From: CAYSLC01 sp964431545
GTDB lineage: Bacteria > Desulfobacterota > Desulfobacteria > Desulfobacterales > JAABSP01
Assembly (NCBI GenBank): GCA_964431545.1
Contig: CAYSLC010000290.1
Coordinates: 1 to 5,906, forward strand
Reading direction: 5' to 3'
Length of the DNA: 5,906 nt
The translations under genes were made by a program, and so were the position numbers. Under the pieces are notes generated by a model. It was not told the origin of the DNA. It saw nothing but the letters and a program-made list of their open reading frames with translations, and did no database searches. Shown here in pieces: positions 1 to 5,906 of the stretch. Each line of letters begins with the position of its first letter. Position 1 is the stretch's first letter.

Positions 1-889
1 GGTAAACTATCTGAAATATGTGACGGTGCTCGGAAATGTCCGAGATCCAGAGATTTTGGAACGATTGTTCACCCGATATGGACCGCATGTGGTCTTTCAC
101 GCGGCCGCCTACAAGCATGTGCCGCTCCTGGAGCGCAATCCATGGCAGGCGGTGCAGAATAACATCATCGGCAGCCGTATGGTGATGGAATTCAGCGTGC
201 GCCACCATGTGGAGCGATTTGTGCTGGTCTCCACGGACAAGGCGGTCCGACCCACGGGAGTGATGGGGGCGAGCAAACGGGTCTGTGAACTCCTGATGCA
301 GTCCCAGGTGGGCAACGGAACCCGGATGATGGCGGTACGGTTCGGAAACGTGGTGGGGTCCTCCGGGTCTGTCATCCCCCTATTCCGAAAGCAGATCGCG
401 AGGGGAGGGCCGGTAACGGTAACCCATCCCGACGTGATGCGGTATTTCATGACCATCCCCGAGGCGGCGAAGCTGATCATCCAGGCGGGGGCACAAGGAG
501 AGGGGGGAGAGATCTTCATCCTGGAGATGGGGACCCCGGTGAAGATCGCGGACATGGCCCGGGATCTCATACAGCTTTCCGGGAAGGATCCCGAAAAAGA
601 AGTCCCGATTGTGTACACCGGCCTTCGCCATGGGGAAAAACTTTTTGAAGAATTGATCACCGAGGGGGAGGGGATCATTCCCACCACACACCAGAAGATC
701 CTGGTCCTCAAGGCCAACGGCTACTGCAACGGGTTCAAGACCAAGGCGGAGTTCAGTCGGTGGCTCGCCGGTCGGGTCGAAGAACTCGATTCCCTGGCGG
801 GAGCACAGGATTCCTGCGGGATTAAAAGGATGCTCAAGGAGTTGGTGCCGGAATATACCATGGACCCGAAATCCGAGTGTGTATTCTGA
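1..889 (+). CDS. CapD/WbpM-type nucleoside-diphosphate-sugar 4,6-dehydratase (polysaccharide biosynthesis), C-terminal part
   Basis: This is the 3' part of an extended short-chain dehydrogenase/reductase that in this family converts UDP-GlcNAc, or a related UDP sugar, to a 4-keto-6-deoxy intermediate for surface glycans. The frame is open from base 2, and homologous-looking sequence continues upstream of the first start-like codon (GTG at 20), so the gene is cut by the window edge and the GTG is not taken as the start. Counting from that GTG, VFHAAAYKHVP (25-35) and NNIIGS (47-52) are hallmark family motifs. STDKAVRPTGVMGASK (71-86) carries the catalytic region: Ser71, the Asp73-Lys74 pair, Met82 in place of the usual SDR tyrosine, and Lys86. 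Met there is typical of the WbpM/PglF branch, whereas the FlaA1/PseB branch keeps Tyr. The NAD(P)-binding glycine motif and any N-terminal membrane segments would lie upstream, so the long, membrane-bound form cannot be confirmed. Exact substrate is unknown. The next gene follows after 27 nt, suggesting co-transcription. Confidence 0.93.
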   Translation, partial: VNYLKYVTVLGNVRDPEILERLFTRYGPHVVFHAAAYKHVPLLERNPWQAVQNNIIGSRMVMEFSVRHHVERFVLVSTDKAVRPTGVMGASKRVCELLMQSQVGNGTRMMAVRFGNVVGSSGSVIPLFRKQIARGGPVTVTHPDVMRYFMTIPEAAKLIIQAGAQGEGGEIFILEMGTPVKIADMARDLIQLSGKDPEKEVPIVYTGLRHGEKLFEELITEGEGIIPTTHQKILVLKANGYCNGFKTKAEFSRWLAGRVEELDSLAGAQDSCGIKRMLKELVPEYTMDPKSECVF

Positions 890-916
890 ACATTTCACTC
901 GTGGTACCTCGCTTTA

Positions 917-3151
917 TTGGAATTAAACAACCCAATCCCTAAGTGGGAACGCATCGTTTTCTGGGGCATCGCCGGCGGGGTTGTTTTCGCCCCCCTCGCC
1001 TTTGGCGCCGTCCATGTATGGGCCTATTCCGCCCTCGAAATCCTTGTGTTCACGCTGGTCTTGATCCATGCGGCGGGCCGCCTTGCCTTGAACCGTACGG
1101 AGGAAGTGGGTTGGGTGAAAACGCCCGCCAATCGGTTTCTGCTCCTGTTCCTATGTATCATCCTGATACAGATCCTCCCGATGCCGGCCCTTTTGAGCGC
1201 ATTGCTCTCCCCCCAAACCTATGCCGATAAGCAGGCGGCCACTTCGATTTTTACTGTTTCCAATCTGACGGTCCCCACGGAAGGGAGCGGATGGTTCCAC
1301 CTCGGTTATTACAAACATCAGACCCTCATCGAGGGGTTGAAGGTGGTCACTTATATCCTGCTTTTCTTTCTGGTGATCAATACCATCCGATCCAAGCGTC
1401 GGATCAACACCATGATCTGGGTTCTGGTGCTGGTCGGGATATTCCAATCGGCATACGGTATCTTTCAGGTCACCTCCGGCGGTCCCGCCAAAATCTGGTG
1501 GTGGACCCGCATCTCCGGCCATCCAAATGCGGTGAGCGGCACACTGATCGGCTCCAACCATTTCGCTTTCTTCATGGAGATGATCTTTTTTGTAACTCTA
1601 GGATTTGCTATCGCCCAGCGCAGGAGGCACCGGCGTCTGGTCCCCGGCTTGAGCGGGGCCCAGTCCGGCGTTCGACGATTGGTGGCATGGTTCGATCCGG
1701 AATCGGCAAACCCGATGGTGGTATTTCTTCTCTGTTCCCTTCTGCTGATGGGGGCTGGTTTGCTGCTGTCCCGATCCAGGGGAGGCATTCTCGGTCTATT
1801 CACCGGGCTTGCGGTCATGGGGCTTCTTTTCTCCACTAGAAAAGGATTCAGGGTCGCTGGTGTCATGGTCTGGCTTTCAATGTTGTTGATCGGTGTGATC
1901 GGAGTGCAGATCAGCGGCGATTCGATTCTGAAAAAGTTCGCCAGAACCGAAGGTCTCCGCCAGCGAATGGCGGTGACCGCATCCATCCTCCCGATGTTGG
2001 CCGACTACCCCCTGACCGGGGTTGGATGGGGAAATTTCCGGGATATCTTTCCGCGCTATCAGATTCCGGAATACGAGAAGGTGACCTCTGGGAACGGTCA
2101 CGCCCATAACGATTGGATGGAAGCGGGGGCGGAAACAGGGGTTGTTGGGCTCGGCATTCTGATCTTCGGCTACCTTTTCTTTCTCTGGAGAATGGTTCAG
2201 GTATGGCGTCAGCGGCGTGATTTCCACGCCATAGGTATCGGCGCCGGTGTTATCGCGGCACTGGTGTCCGTCGGGTTTCATGGATTTTTCGATTTCAGCA
2301 TTCACACACCGGCAAACGGTGTCGCTCTGGCGGTGATCGCCGGGATCGGGTTCATCGCTCTCCATCGGACCGGGCACGGATACGGAGAGAGCTTTTTCTA
2401 TGGTCTTCGGAAGATCAATTGCGGAATCAAAGGACGCGTGGCCATGGGAGGGGCTCTCCTTCTGTTGGTCCTTATACCGATCGACTTCATCGGCAGACAT
2501 TTCCTCGCGGAACTCCATTGCCCCACCGAGTACAACCAGACGCTGAGGCTCAACTGGAACCCCTATCCTCCGAAGATACAAAAGGCCATCGAGCGGAATC
2601 CGCTCAATGCGGCCTACCACTTTCGTATGGCCGATTATTACATGAAGGCGCCGGTGGAGGTGAAGAGCGTAAAAGCCGAGTTCAACGAAAGAGCCATTGT
2701 CCACCTGGAGACGGCCCTAGGATTGAATCCGGCGAGGGCGGGATATTGGAGCCGCCTGGGGGAGCGGTATGTCTTGAAGAGCCAAGAGAAGGGGGAACCT
2801 TTTTCCAGATGGCTACCGGCGGCGGACAGATGCATCGATCTGGCCGTCGAAAACATGCCCAACAATTCCGGCACCTTGATCAATGCGGGGAATTATTGGG
2901 CGTGGCGCTCAACGCTTCTTCCGGAGCGTCCCGACGAGGAGCCGACCGGTCTTTCGAAGCAGGAGGCCGTCCATCGATTTCAGGATTATTTTCGCCGCGC
3001 GCTGGTGCTCCGCCCTGGATATTGGCGGTGGGTGGTCGAAAAGGTGTGGGATTATTATCCGGATGATGCTACGATCTTCAGTGTCATTCCGCCGGGGAGC
3101 GAAAAGCTAAAGAGCGTGGCGCTGCAATGGATGGCGGAAAAGCTGAGCTGA
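917..3151 (+). CDS. O-antigen ligase/polymerase-like (Wzy_C superfamily) membrane protein with C-terminal TPR-like tail
   Basis: This 744-residue polytopic inner-membrane protein probably transfers or polymerises glycan repeat units at the periplasmic face. I count about 12-13 hydrophobic segments between residues 13 and 524. Superfamily signatures are GSNHFAFFMEM (212-222), the Arg-containing SRSRGG (285-290), LADYPLTGVGWGNF (361-374), then a periplasmic loop with HAHNDWMEAG (395-404) followed by ETGVVG (406-411). Conserved Arg and His of this kind are known to be functionally important in WaaL- and Wzy-like enzymes. Residues 530-744 are soluble, with helical, TPR-like segments such as AIERNPLNAAYHFRMADYY (557-575) and HLETALGLNPARAGYWSRLG (596-615). 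The start is TTG at 917. The upstream stop of the previous gene (887-889) is in the same frame, no ATG or GTG lies between, and the next in-frame start (GTG 1046) would delete the first membrane helix. No Shine-Dalgarno is visible, so translational coupling to the upstream gene is possible. Sequence alone does not separate ligase from polymerase or another glycosyl transferase role. Confidence 0.88.
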   Translation: MELNNPIPKWERIVFWGIAGGVVFAPLAFGAVHVWAYSALEILVFTLVLIHAAGRLALNRTEEVGWVKTPANRFLLLFLCIILIQILPMPALLSALLSPQTYADKQAATSIFTVSNLTVPTEGSGWFHLGYYKHQTLIEGLKVVTYILLFFLVINTIRSKRRINTMIWVLVLVGIFQSAYGIFQVTSGGPAKIWWWTRISGHPNAVSGTLIGSNHFAFFMEMIFFVTLGFAIAQRRRHRRLVPGLSGAQSGVRRLVAWFDPESANPMVVFLLCSLLLMGAGLLLSRSRGGILGLFTGLAVMGLLFSTRKGFRVAGVMVWLSMLLIGVIGVQISGDSILKKFARTEGLRQRMAVTASILPMLADYPLTGVGWGNFRDIFPRYQIPEYEKVTSGNGHAHNDWMEAGAETGVVGLGILIFGYLFFLWRMVQVWRQRRDFHAIGIGAGVIAALVSVGFHGFFDFSIHTPANGVALAVIAGIGFIALHRTGHGYGESFFYGLRKINCGIKGRVAMGGALLLLVLIPIDFIGRHFLAELHCPTEYNQTLRLNWNPYPPKIQKAIERNPLNAAYHFRMADYYMKAPVEVKSVKAEFNERAIVHLETALGLNPARAGYWSRLGERYVLKSQEKGEPFSRWLPAADRCIDLAVENMPNNSGTLINAGNYWAWRSTLLPERPDEEPTGLSKQEAVHRFQDYFRRALVLRPGYWRWVVEKVWDYYPDDATIFSVIPPGSEKLKSVALQWMAEKLS

Positions 3152-3154
3152 AGA

Positions 3155-3168
3155 TAGGAGAAATCCTA
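3155..3168 (+). other. Small hairpin with GAAA tetraloop directly after the stop codon
   Basis: TAGGA (3155-3159) and TCCTA (3164-3168) pair perfectly around the loop GAAA, which fits the stable GNRA tetraloop class. The hairpin begins three nucleotides past the stop codon of the membrane-protein gene. The stem is only 5 bp with two G-C pairs and no T-run follows, so it is not a standard terminator. It could stabilise a 3' end or be chance. Confidence 0.3.
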
Positions 3169-3192
3169 CGCACCAATACACCGGATCACCTA

Positions 3193-3219
3193 TTGACTTC
3201 ATACCCTCATCCGTATACG
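3193..3219 (+). promoter_or_regulatory. Weak sigma-70-like promoter candidate upstream of the FecR/repeat gene
   Basis: TTGACT (3193-3198) matches five of six bases of the -35 consensus. TATACG (3214-3219) matches the first four bases of the -10 consensus, but the spacer is only 15 nt, shorter than the preferred 17. The -10-like element lies within the palindrome CGTATACG. It would give the downstream gene its own promoter with a leader of a little over 100 nt. Evidence is motif resemblance only. Confidence 0.25.
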
Positions 3220-3280
3220 TAGAGATAGGGAGAGCCCGACACGCGCTGTCCATCGCACATCGCCGCCGGAAAGAGGAAAT

Positions 3281-3346
3281 ATGGATGTTCAAATAGATAT
3301 GAATAAGGTCCAACGGTTTACAATAAGATTTTGGGAGGTGCCATGA
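3281..3346 (+). CDS. Possible 21-residue leader peptide overlapping the start of the FecR/repeat gene
   Basis: An ATG at 3281 opens a 21-codon frame beginning MDVQIDMNKV and ending RFWEVP, with stop TGA at 3344-3346. The stop overlaps the next gene's ATG (3343-3345) as ATGA, a common arrangement for translational coupling. AGAGGA (3272-3277) lies three nucleotides before the ATG, a reasonable though close Shine-Dalgarno. The Shine-Dalgarno of the downstream gene is inside this frame. The peptide has no signal sequence, membrane segment or family resemblance that I recognise. An internal ATG at 3299 could give a 15-residue version. A random short ORF is quite possible, so this is a candidate only. 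Confidence 0.3.
   Translation: MDVQIDMNKVQRFTIRFWEVP
3333..3340 (+). promoter_or_regulatory. Ribosome binding site of the FecR/repeat gene
   Basis: GGGAGGTG (3333-3340) is a strong match to the anti-Shine-Dalgarno complement. The GGAGG core (3334-3338) ends four nucleotides before the ATG at 3343. It fixes the start codon and contrasts with the upstream membrane-protein gene, which has no visible ribosome binding site. Confidence 0.8.
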
Positions 3347-3429
3347 ACAGCTTTGTCCGTCTAGGAACCCGGCAGAAGATTTGGCTTGTCGCCATCGTTT
3401 TGGTCGCGTTTGCAAGTCCGGCGTTCGGC
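3343..3429 (+). other. Sec signal peptide of the FecR/repeat protein
   Basis: Residues 1-29 show the three-part design: basic n-region (R6, R10, K12), a hydrophobic run from about residue 13 to 24, and a c-region SPAFG with alanine at -3 and glycine at -1 before A30. No cysteine follows the site, so it is a signal peptidase I type rather than a lipoprotein signal. Confidence 0.8.
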
Positions 3430-5906
3430 GCACTTGACGGGGTGGCGACCTTGCAGGCATTTTCCGAGGACGTCATGGTCAAGAGCCTGGGGTCCTGGGG
3501 GGTTATTCCGGAAAAGGGTATGCCTCTGTACCATGGCGACAAGATTCTGACCACCTCCGGAACCGCGGAAGTGAGATTCCATGACGGCAGTACGCTTGGG
3601 GTCGCCTCCAACTCCTGCGTGAGGCTCGACGAGAGTTCGGTGAAGCAGGGGGCGATGATCAAGAAGAATGGCACGCGCAAAGAGATTCGGCTTCTGGTCG
3701 GTAGGGTGAAATATACCCATGATGGAAAGGGAGAGGCGATCCCCACCGCCCTCATCTCCCCCACCGCCGTGGCCGCCCTTCGGGGTACGATCCTGATATT
3801 CGGGACGGATGGAACACGGACCTTCATCGACCAGTCCGAAGGGGAGAGCGACAAAAACGGGGAGATCATCGAGGGGTTTGTGCCTGAAGCTACTCCGGAA
3901 CAGGCGGTGAAAAACCTCAATTACCAGGCCGCGAGAAAAGCCCTCAACGCATGGATGGCCTATGCCCAGGCCAAGAGGGATCTGGAGGAGGTCCGGATCC
4001 AGACGGGGAAGGGGGCTTACAGCGCGTTTTCCAGAACGGACCGGGTGGTTTTCCTATCGATGGCCGAGGGGCAAGTGGAGTCTCTCGGATATGCCAACAA
4101 CGCCTACTATCGGCTGATGGGGCTGCTGTCGAAATACGCCCTGGCAGCCACTGAAGAGATCATCGCCGAAAACGAGGCCCTCGCGAACCATCCGGATCCG
4201 GCCGTGGCGGAAAGGGCGAAAGGCGCCCTGGACCGGGCGATGAGGGCAATGGAGAAGATCCAAGAGGTGATCCGGTTGACGGAGGACCTCAAAAACCGCT
4301 TGGCGGAACTCAAGGAACGGTTTGCCAAGGCGGAGACAACCGTGCAGAAGAAAGCCCTGCTTAGACTGATCTCCGCCACTTTGGAATACAACTGGGCCGC
4401 TGAAAAGAGGGCGCTCGCCTGGATGCTCGGCTCCGAAATCGCCACTATCGGCGCTCCGGGATCCGAATCACAGGTGCGGGACCTGCTGAAGATCGCGGAC
4501 GAGGTCTTCCAGGCCGCCGAGGATACCTACAGAAAGACCGAAAACTACGTCAATGTCATCATCAATGCTCGGGATGAGGCGACCGCCCAACGATACTTCA
4601 AGATGGCCCAGGTCTCCGCGGACATGGTCACGGCCAATGCGGCGGTGGCGACGCTGGTGGTCAACGCCCTGGAGACCGTCCTGACCGGCGCGCCCACCCA
4701 GACCCTCGACGCCGTTTTCGGGGAACTGTGGCGTGCCGTCGAGGCCAGGGACCGGTTTATCGGCATCCTCAATGTAGTGGAGGCCGAGTTCGGGGAGAAG
4801 GGCGACTTTGACTATAACCGGGAGGTCGTGGACCAGATTCTGGAGGATGTGGAGAGTTCGGCGGAAGTCTACCAGTTCTTTCTGACCCAGGTATCCCGCC
4901 GGTCGATGGTGCTGTCGCCGCCGGTTCTCGTGGTCATCACCCCGGACTATATCGCGGTTATGCTGATTCCGCCGCTGAGACCGGAAGTCCTGAAGGTGAT
5001 CCATGACGATCGGGACGGGGATGGATGGACCGTGGGACGGGGGGACTGCAACGATCTCGATCCGGATGTCTATCCGCAGCCGGTGGAGACCATCTGTGAT
5101 GATCAAAAGGATAACGACTGTGACGGCCTGATCGACTGCGAGGATCCCACCAACTGTCTTCCGTTCTGCAAACCGTGCACCGACGCCGACAATGACGGCT
5201 ATTTCAGGGAGCCCGACTGCGGTACCCCCATCGATTGTGACGATACCGATCCCAACGTCCATCCGGGGGTGCCGGAGACCATTTGCGATGACCAAAAGGA
5301 CAACGACTGTGACGGGCTGATCGATTGCGAGGATCCAACGGATTGCGGCCCCATCTGCAGGCCGTGTACGGATGCGGACCAGGACGGATTTTTCGCCGAA
5401 CCCGATTGCGGTACGCCGATCGACTGCGACGATACCGATCCTCAGGTGAACCCGGAAGGACCGGAGACGCTCTGCAACGATCGGAAGGATAACGACTGTG
5501 ACGGATTCATCGATTGCAGCGACGAGGATTGCGCTCAGATTCCCCCATGTCCGGGTAGATGCACGGATGATGACAATGACAATTTTTTTGAAGAGGTGAA
5601 CTGCGGCACGCTGGTCGATTGTGACGACGAAGATCCCCGGCGGAACCCAGGCAGGGCGGAAGACTGTGGGGATGGGATCGACAACGACTGCGACCTCTTG
5701 GTCGACTGTGAGGATCCCGACTGCGAGGGGGATCCGGTATGCGAGCCGCCCCCGCCCGTGTGTACGGATGAGGATGAAGATGGGTTTTTTCTGGAGCCCG
5801 ATTGCGGAACCCCCATCGACTGTGACGATCTCGACCCGAACAGAAACCCGGGTGCCGCTGAAAATTGCAGTGATGAGATTGATAACGACTGCGATGGATT
5901 GATCGA
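3343..5906 (+). CDS. Exported FecR-domain protein with helical middle and C-terminal MopE-type Asp/Cys repeats, 3' end outside window
   Basis: The frame is open without a stop from ATG 3343 to the window edge, giving 854 complete codons. Residues 1-29 form a Sec signal peptide: basic start (R6, R10, K12), hydrophobic core IWLVAIVLVAFA, likely cleavage after AFG at 29. Residues about 34-165 fit a FecR domain (PF04773 type), with MPLYHGDKILTTSGTAEVRF (60-79), HDGSTLGVAS (80-89), RLLVGRVKY (116-124) and ISPTAVAALRGT (137-148). There is no cytoplasmic anti-sigma part, no membrane anchor beyond the signal peptide and no sigma-factor gene beside it, so it is unlikely to be a classical FecR regulator. 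Residues about 185-515 are mainly helical with coiled-coil-like stretches (287-335) and no family I recognise. A Pro-rich hydrophobic segment (524-548) leads into at least five Asp/Cys repeats from residue 555 on. Only one cysteine (C92) precedes the repeats. Location is inferred as periplasmic, outer surface or secreted. Substrate or partner is unknown; neighbours suggest a link to surface polysaccharide. Confidence 0.88.
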   Translation, partial: MNSFVRLGTRQKIWLVAIVLVAFASPAFGALDGVATLQAFSEDVMVKSLGSWGVIPEKGMPLYHGDKILTTSGTAEVRFHDGSTLGVASNSCVRLDESSVKQGAMIKKNGTRKEIRLLVGRVKYTHDGKGEAIPTALISPTAVAALRGTILIFGTDGTRTFIDQSEGESDKNGEIIEGFVPEATPEQAVKNLNYQAARKALNAWMAYAQAKRDLEEVRIQTGKGAYSAFSRTDRVVFLSMAEGQVESLGYANNAYYRLMGLLSKYALAATEEIIAENEALANHPDPAVAERAKGALDRAMRAMEKIQEVIRLTEDLKNRLAELKERFAKAETTVQKKALLRLISATLEYNWAAEKRALAWMLGSEIATIGAPGSESQVRDLLKIADEVFQAAEDTYRKTENYVNVIINARDEATAQRYFKMAQVSADMVTANAAVATLVVNALETVLTGAPTQTLDAVFGELWRAVEARDRFIGILNVVEAEFGEKGDFDYNREVVDQILEDVESSAEVYQFFLTQVSRRSMVLSPPVLVVITPDYIAVMLIPPLRPEVLKVIHDDRDGDGWTVGRGDCNDLDPDVYPQPVETICDDQKDNDCDGLIDCEDPTNCLPFCKPCTDADNDGYFREPDCGTPIDCDDTDPNVHPGVPETICDDQKDNDCDGLIDCEDPTDCGPICRPCTDADQDGFFAEPDCGTPIDCDDTDPQVNPEGPETLCNDRKDNDCDGFIDCSDEDCAQIPPCPGRCTDDDNDNFFEEVNCGTLVDCDDEDPRRNPGRAEDCGDGIDNDCDLLVDCEDPDCEGDPVCEPPPPVCTDEDEDGFFLEPDCGTPIDCDDLDPNRNPGAAENCSDEIDNDCDGLI
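5005..5906 (+). repeat. Tandem in-frame MopE-type repeats, at least five units (coding)
   Basis: Five protein repeats lie in tandem: unit 1 at 5005-5178 (58 residues), unit 2 at 5179-5367 (63), unit 3 at 5368-5562 (65), unit 4 at 5563-5763 (67) and unit 5 from 5764, cut by the window edge. The core is DxDxDG(F/Y)F, EPDCGTPIDCDD, DPxxxPGxxE, DNDCDGxIDC and a Cys-rich end. It resembles the putative metal-binding motif of Methylococcus MopE (PF11617) and the Asp patterns of calcium-binding thrombospondin type 3 repeats. Units 2, 3 and 4 each have eight cysteines, consistent with four disulfides per unit; unit 1 has seven. Only one histidine (H640) lies in the repeats, so a MopE-like His copper site is not evident and calcium binding is the better inference. 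Unit 4 has lost both glycines of the Asp motifs (DNDN and DNDCDL). Confidence 0.87.

Larger units (their letters stand above)
3152..3342 (+). other. 191-nt intergenic region with weak regulatory signals
   Basis: This gap separates the membrane protein from the exported FecR/repeat protein. No stem followed by a T-run is visible, so there is no convincing intrinsic terminator and read-through from the upstream genes is possible. It contains a 5-bp hairpin just after the stop codon, a weak sigma-70-like element near 3193-3219, the 8-bp perfect palindrome CGTATACG (3212-3219), an inverted pair CCTAT (3189-3193)/ATAGG (3225-3229), and a possible small leader ORF from 3281. I recognise no riboswitch or known structured RNA. 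Confidence 0.6.

Noticed and set aside
1877..2704. Minus-strand ORF (275 codons) opposite the membrane-protein gene
   Set aside because: The plus frame carries clear membrane segments and Wzy_C motifs throughout this stretch. The antisense product has no recognisable family features.
3152..3200. Intrinsic terminator after the membrane-protein gene
   Set aside because: The only clear hairpin (3155-3168) has a 5-bp stem and is not followed by a T-run.
3319..3324. TACAAT as a -10 promoter element
   Set aside because: It resembles the -10 consensus, but no acceptable -35 lies at proper spacing, and the transcript would start at or inside the ribosome binding site.
3430..3840. FecR domain as part of a FecIR iron-signalling system
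   Set aside because: The protein begins with a cleavable signal peptide rather than a cytoplasmic anti-sigma region, and no sigma factor or receptor gene is present in the window.
4468..5295. Long minus-strand ORF (275 codons) opposite the FecR/repeat gene
   Set aside because: It lies entirely antisense to a gene with a strong ribosome site, signal peptide and recognisable domains. Its Ile/Val/Gly-rich sequence is what reverse-complemented Asp-rich codons produce.
5535..5816. Minus-strand Ser-rich ORF opposite the repeat array
   Set aside because: The serine runs come from reading GAT/GAC codon clusters on the opposite strand in another frame. There is no independent support.
5621..5902. 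Plus-strand ORF in another frame inside the repeats
   Set aside because: It is an out-of-frame shadow of the repeat-coding sequence, with no ribosome site and no recognisable domain.
5005..5906. Periodic repeats as a CRISPR array or satellite DNA
   Set aside because: The period is about 174-201 nt, the units stay in one reading frame and differ mainly at silent positions, and conserved protein motifs explain the periodicity.

Overview
The window reads as one strand of a bacterial cell-envelope polysaccharide locus, with three genes all on the + strand and no RNA gene, mobile element or CRISPR array that I can support. The protein families (CapD/WbpM-type sugar dehydratase, O-antigen-ligase-like membrane protein with a soluble C-terminal tail, exported FecR-domain protein with MopE-type Asp/Cys repeats), the moderately GC-rich sequence and the Shine-Dalgarno use suggest a Gram-negative bacterium. 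Deltaproteobacterial lineages (Desulfobacterota or Myxococcota) are my best guess, but that is inference from family distribution and not proven here.

Layout. Positions 1-889 hold the C-terminal part of a nucleotide-sugar 4,6-dehydratase whose N-terminus lies outside the window. After a 27-nt gap, positions 917-3151 encode a 744-residue polytopic membrane protein of the O-antigen ligase/polymerase (Wzy_C) superfamily with a C-terminal soluble helical, TPR-like tail. It appears to start at TTG without a visible Shine-Dalgarno. Positions 3152-3342 are a 191-nt intergenic stretch with a small GNRA-loop hairpin, a weak promoter candidate, an 8-bp palindrome and a possible 21-codon leader ORF that overlaps the next start codon. 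Positions 3343-5906 hold the start of a large exported protein, open to the window edge (854 complete codons): signal peptide, FecR domain, about 330 residues of unrecognised helical sequence, then at least five MopE-type repeats rich in Asp and Cys.

How they fit together. The first two genes are a plausible pair for making an activated deoxy-amino sugar and for polymerising or ligating a surface glycan. The third gene encodes a secreted, disulfide-rich, probably calcium-binding surface protein. Its position next to glycan genes suggests, but does not show, a role at the cell surface or in the extracellular matrix. The most interesting part of the window is this third protein: an exported FecR domain joined through a long helical region to an amplified repeat subtype with eight cysteines per unit, possibly preceded by a translationally coupled leader peptide.
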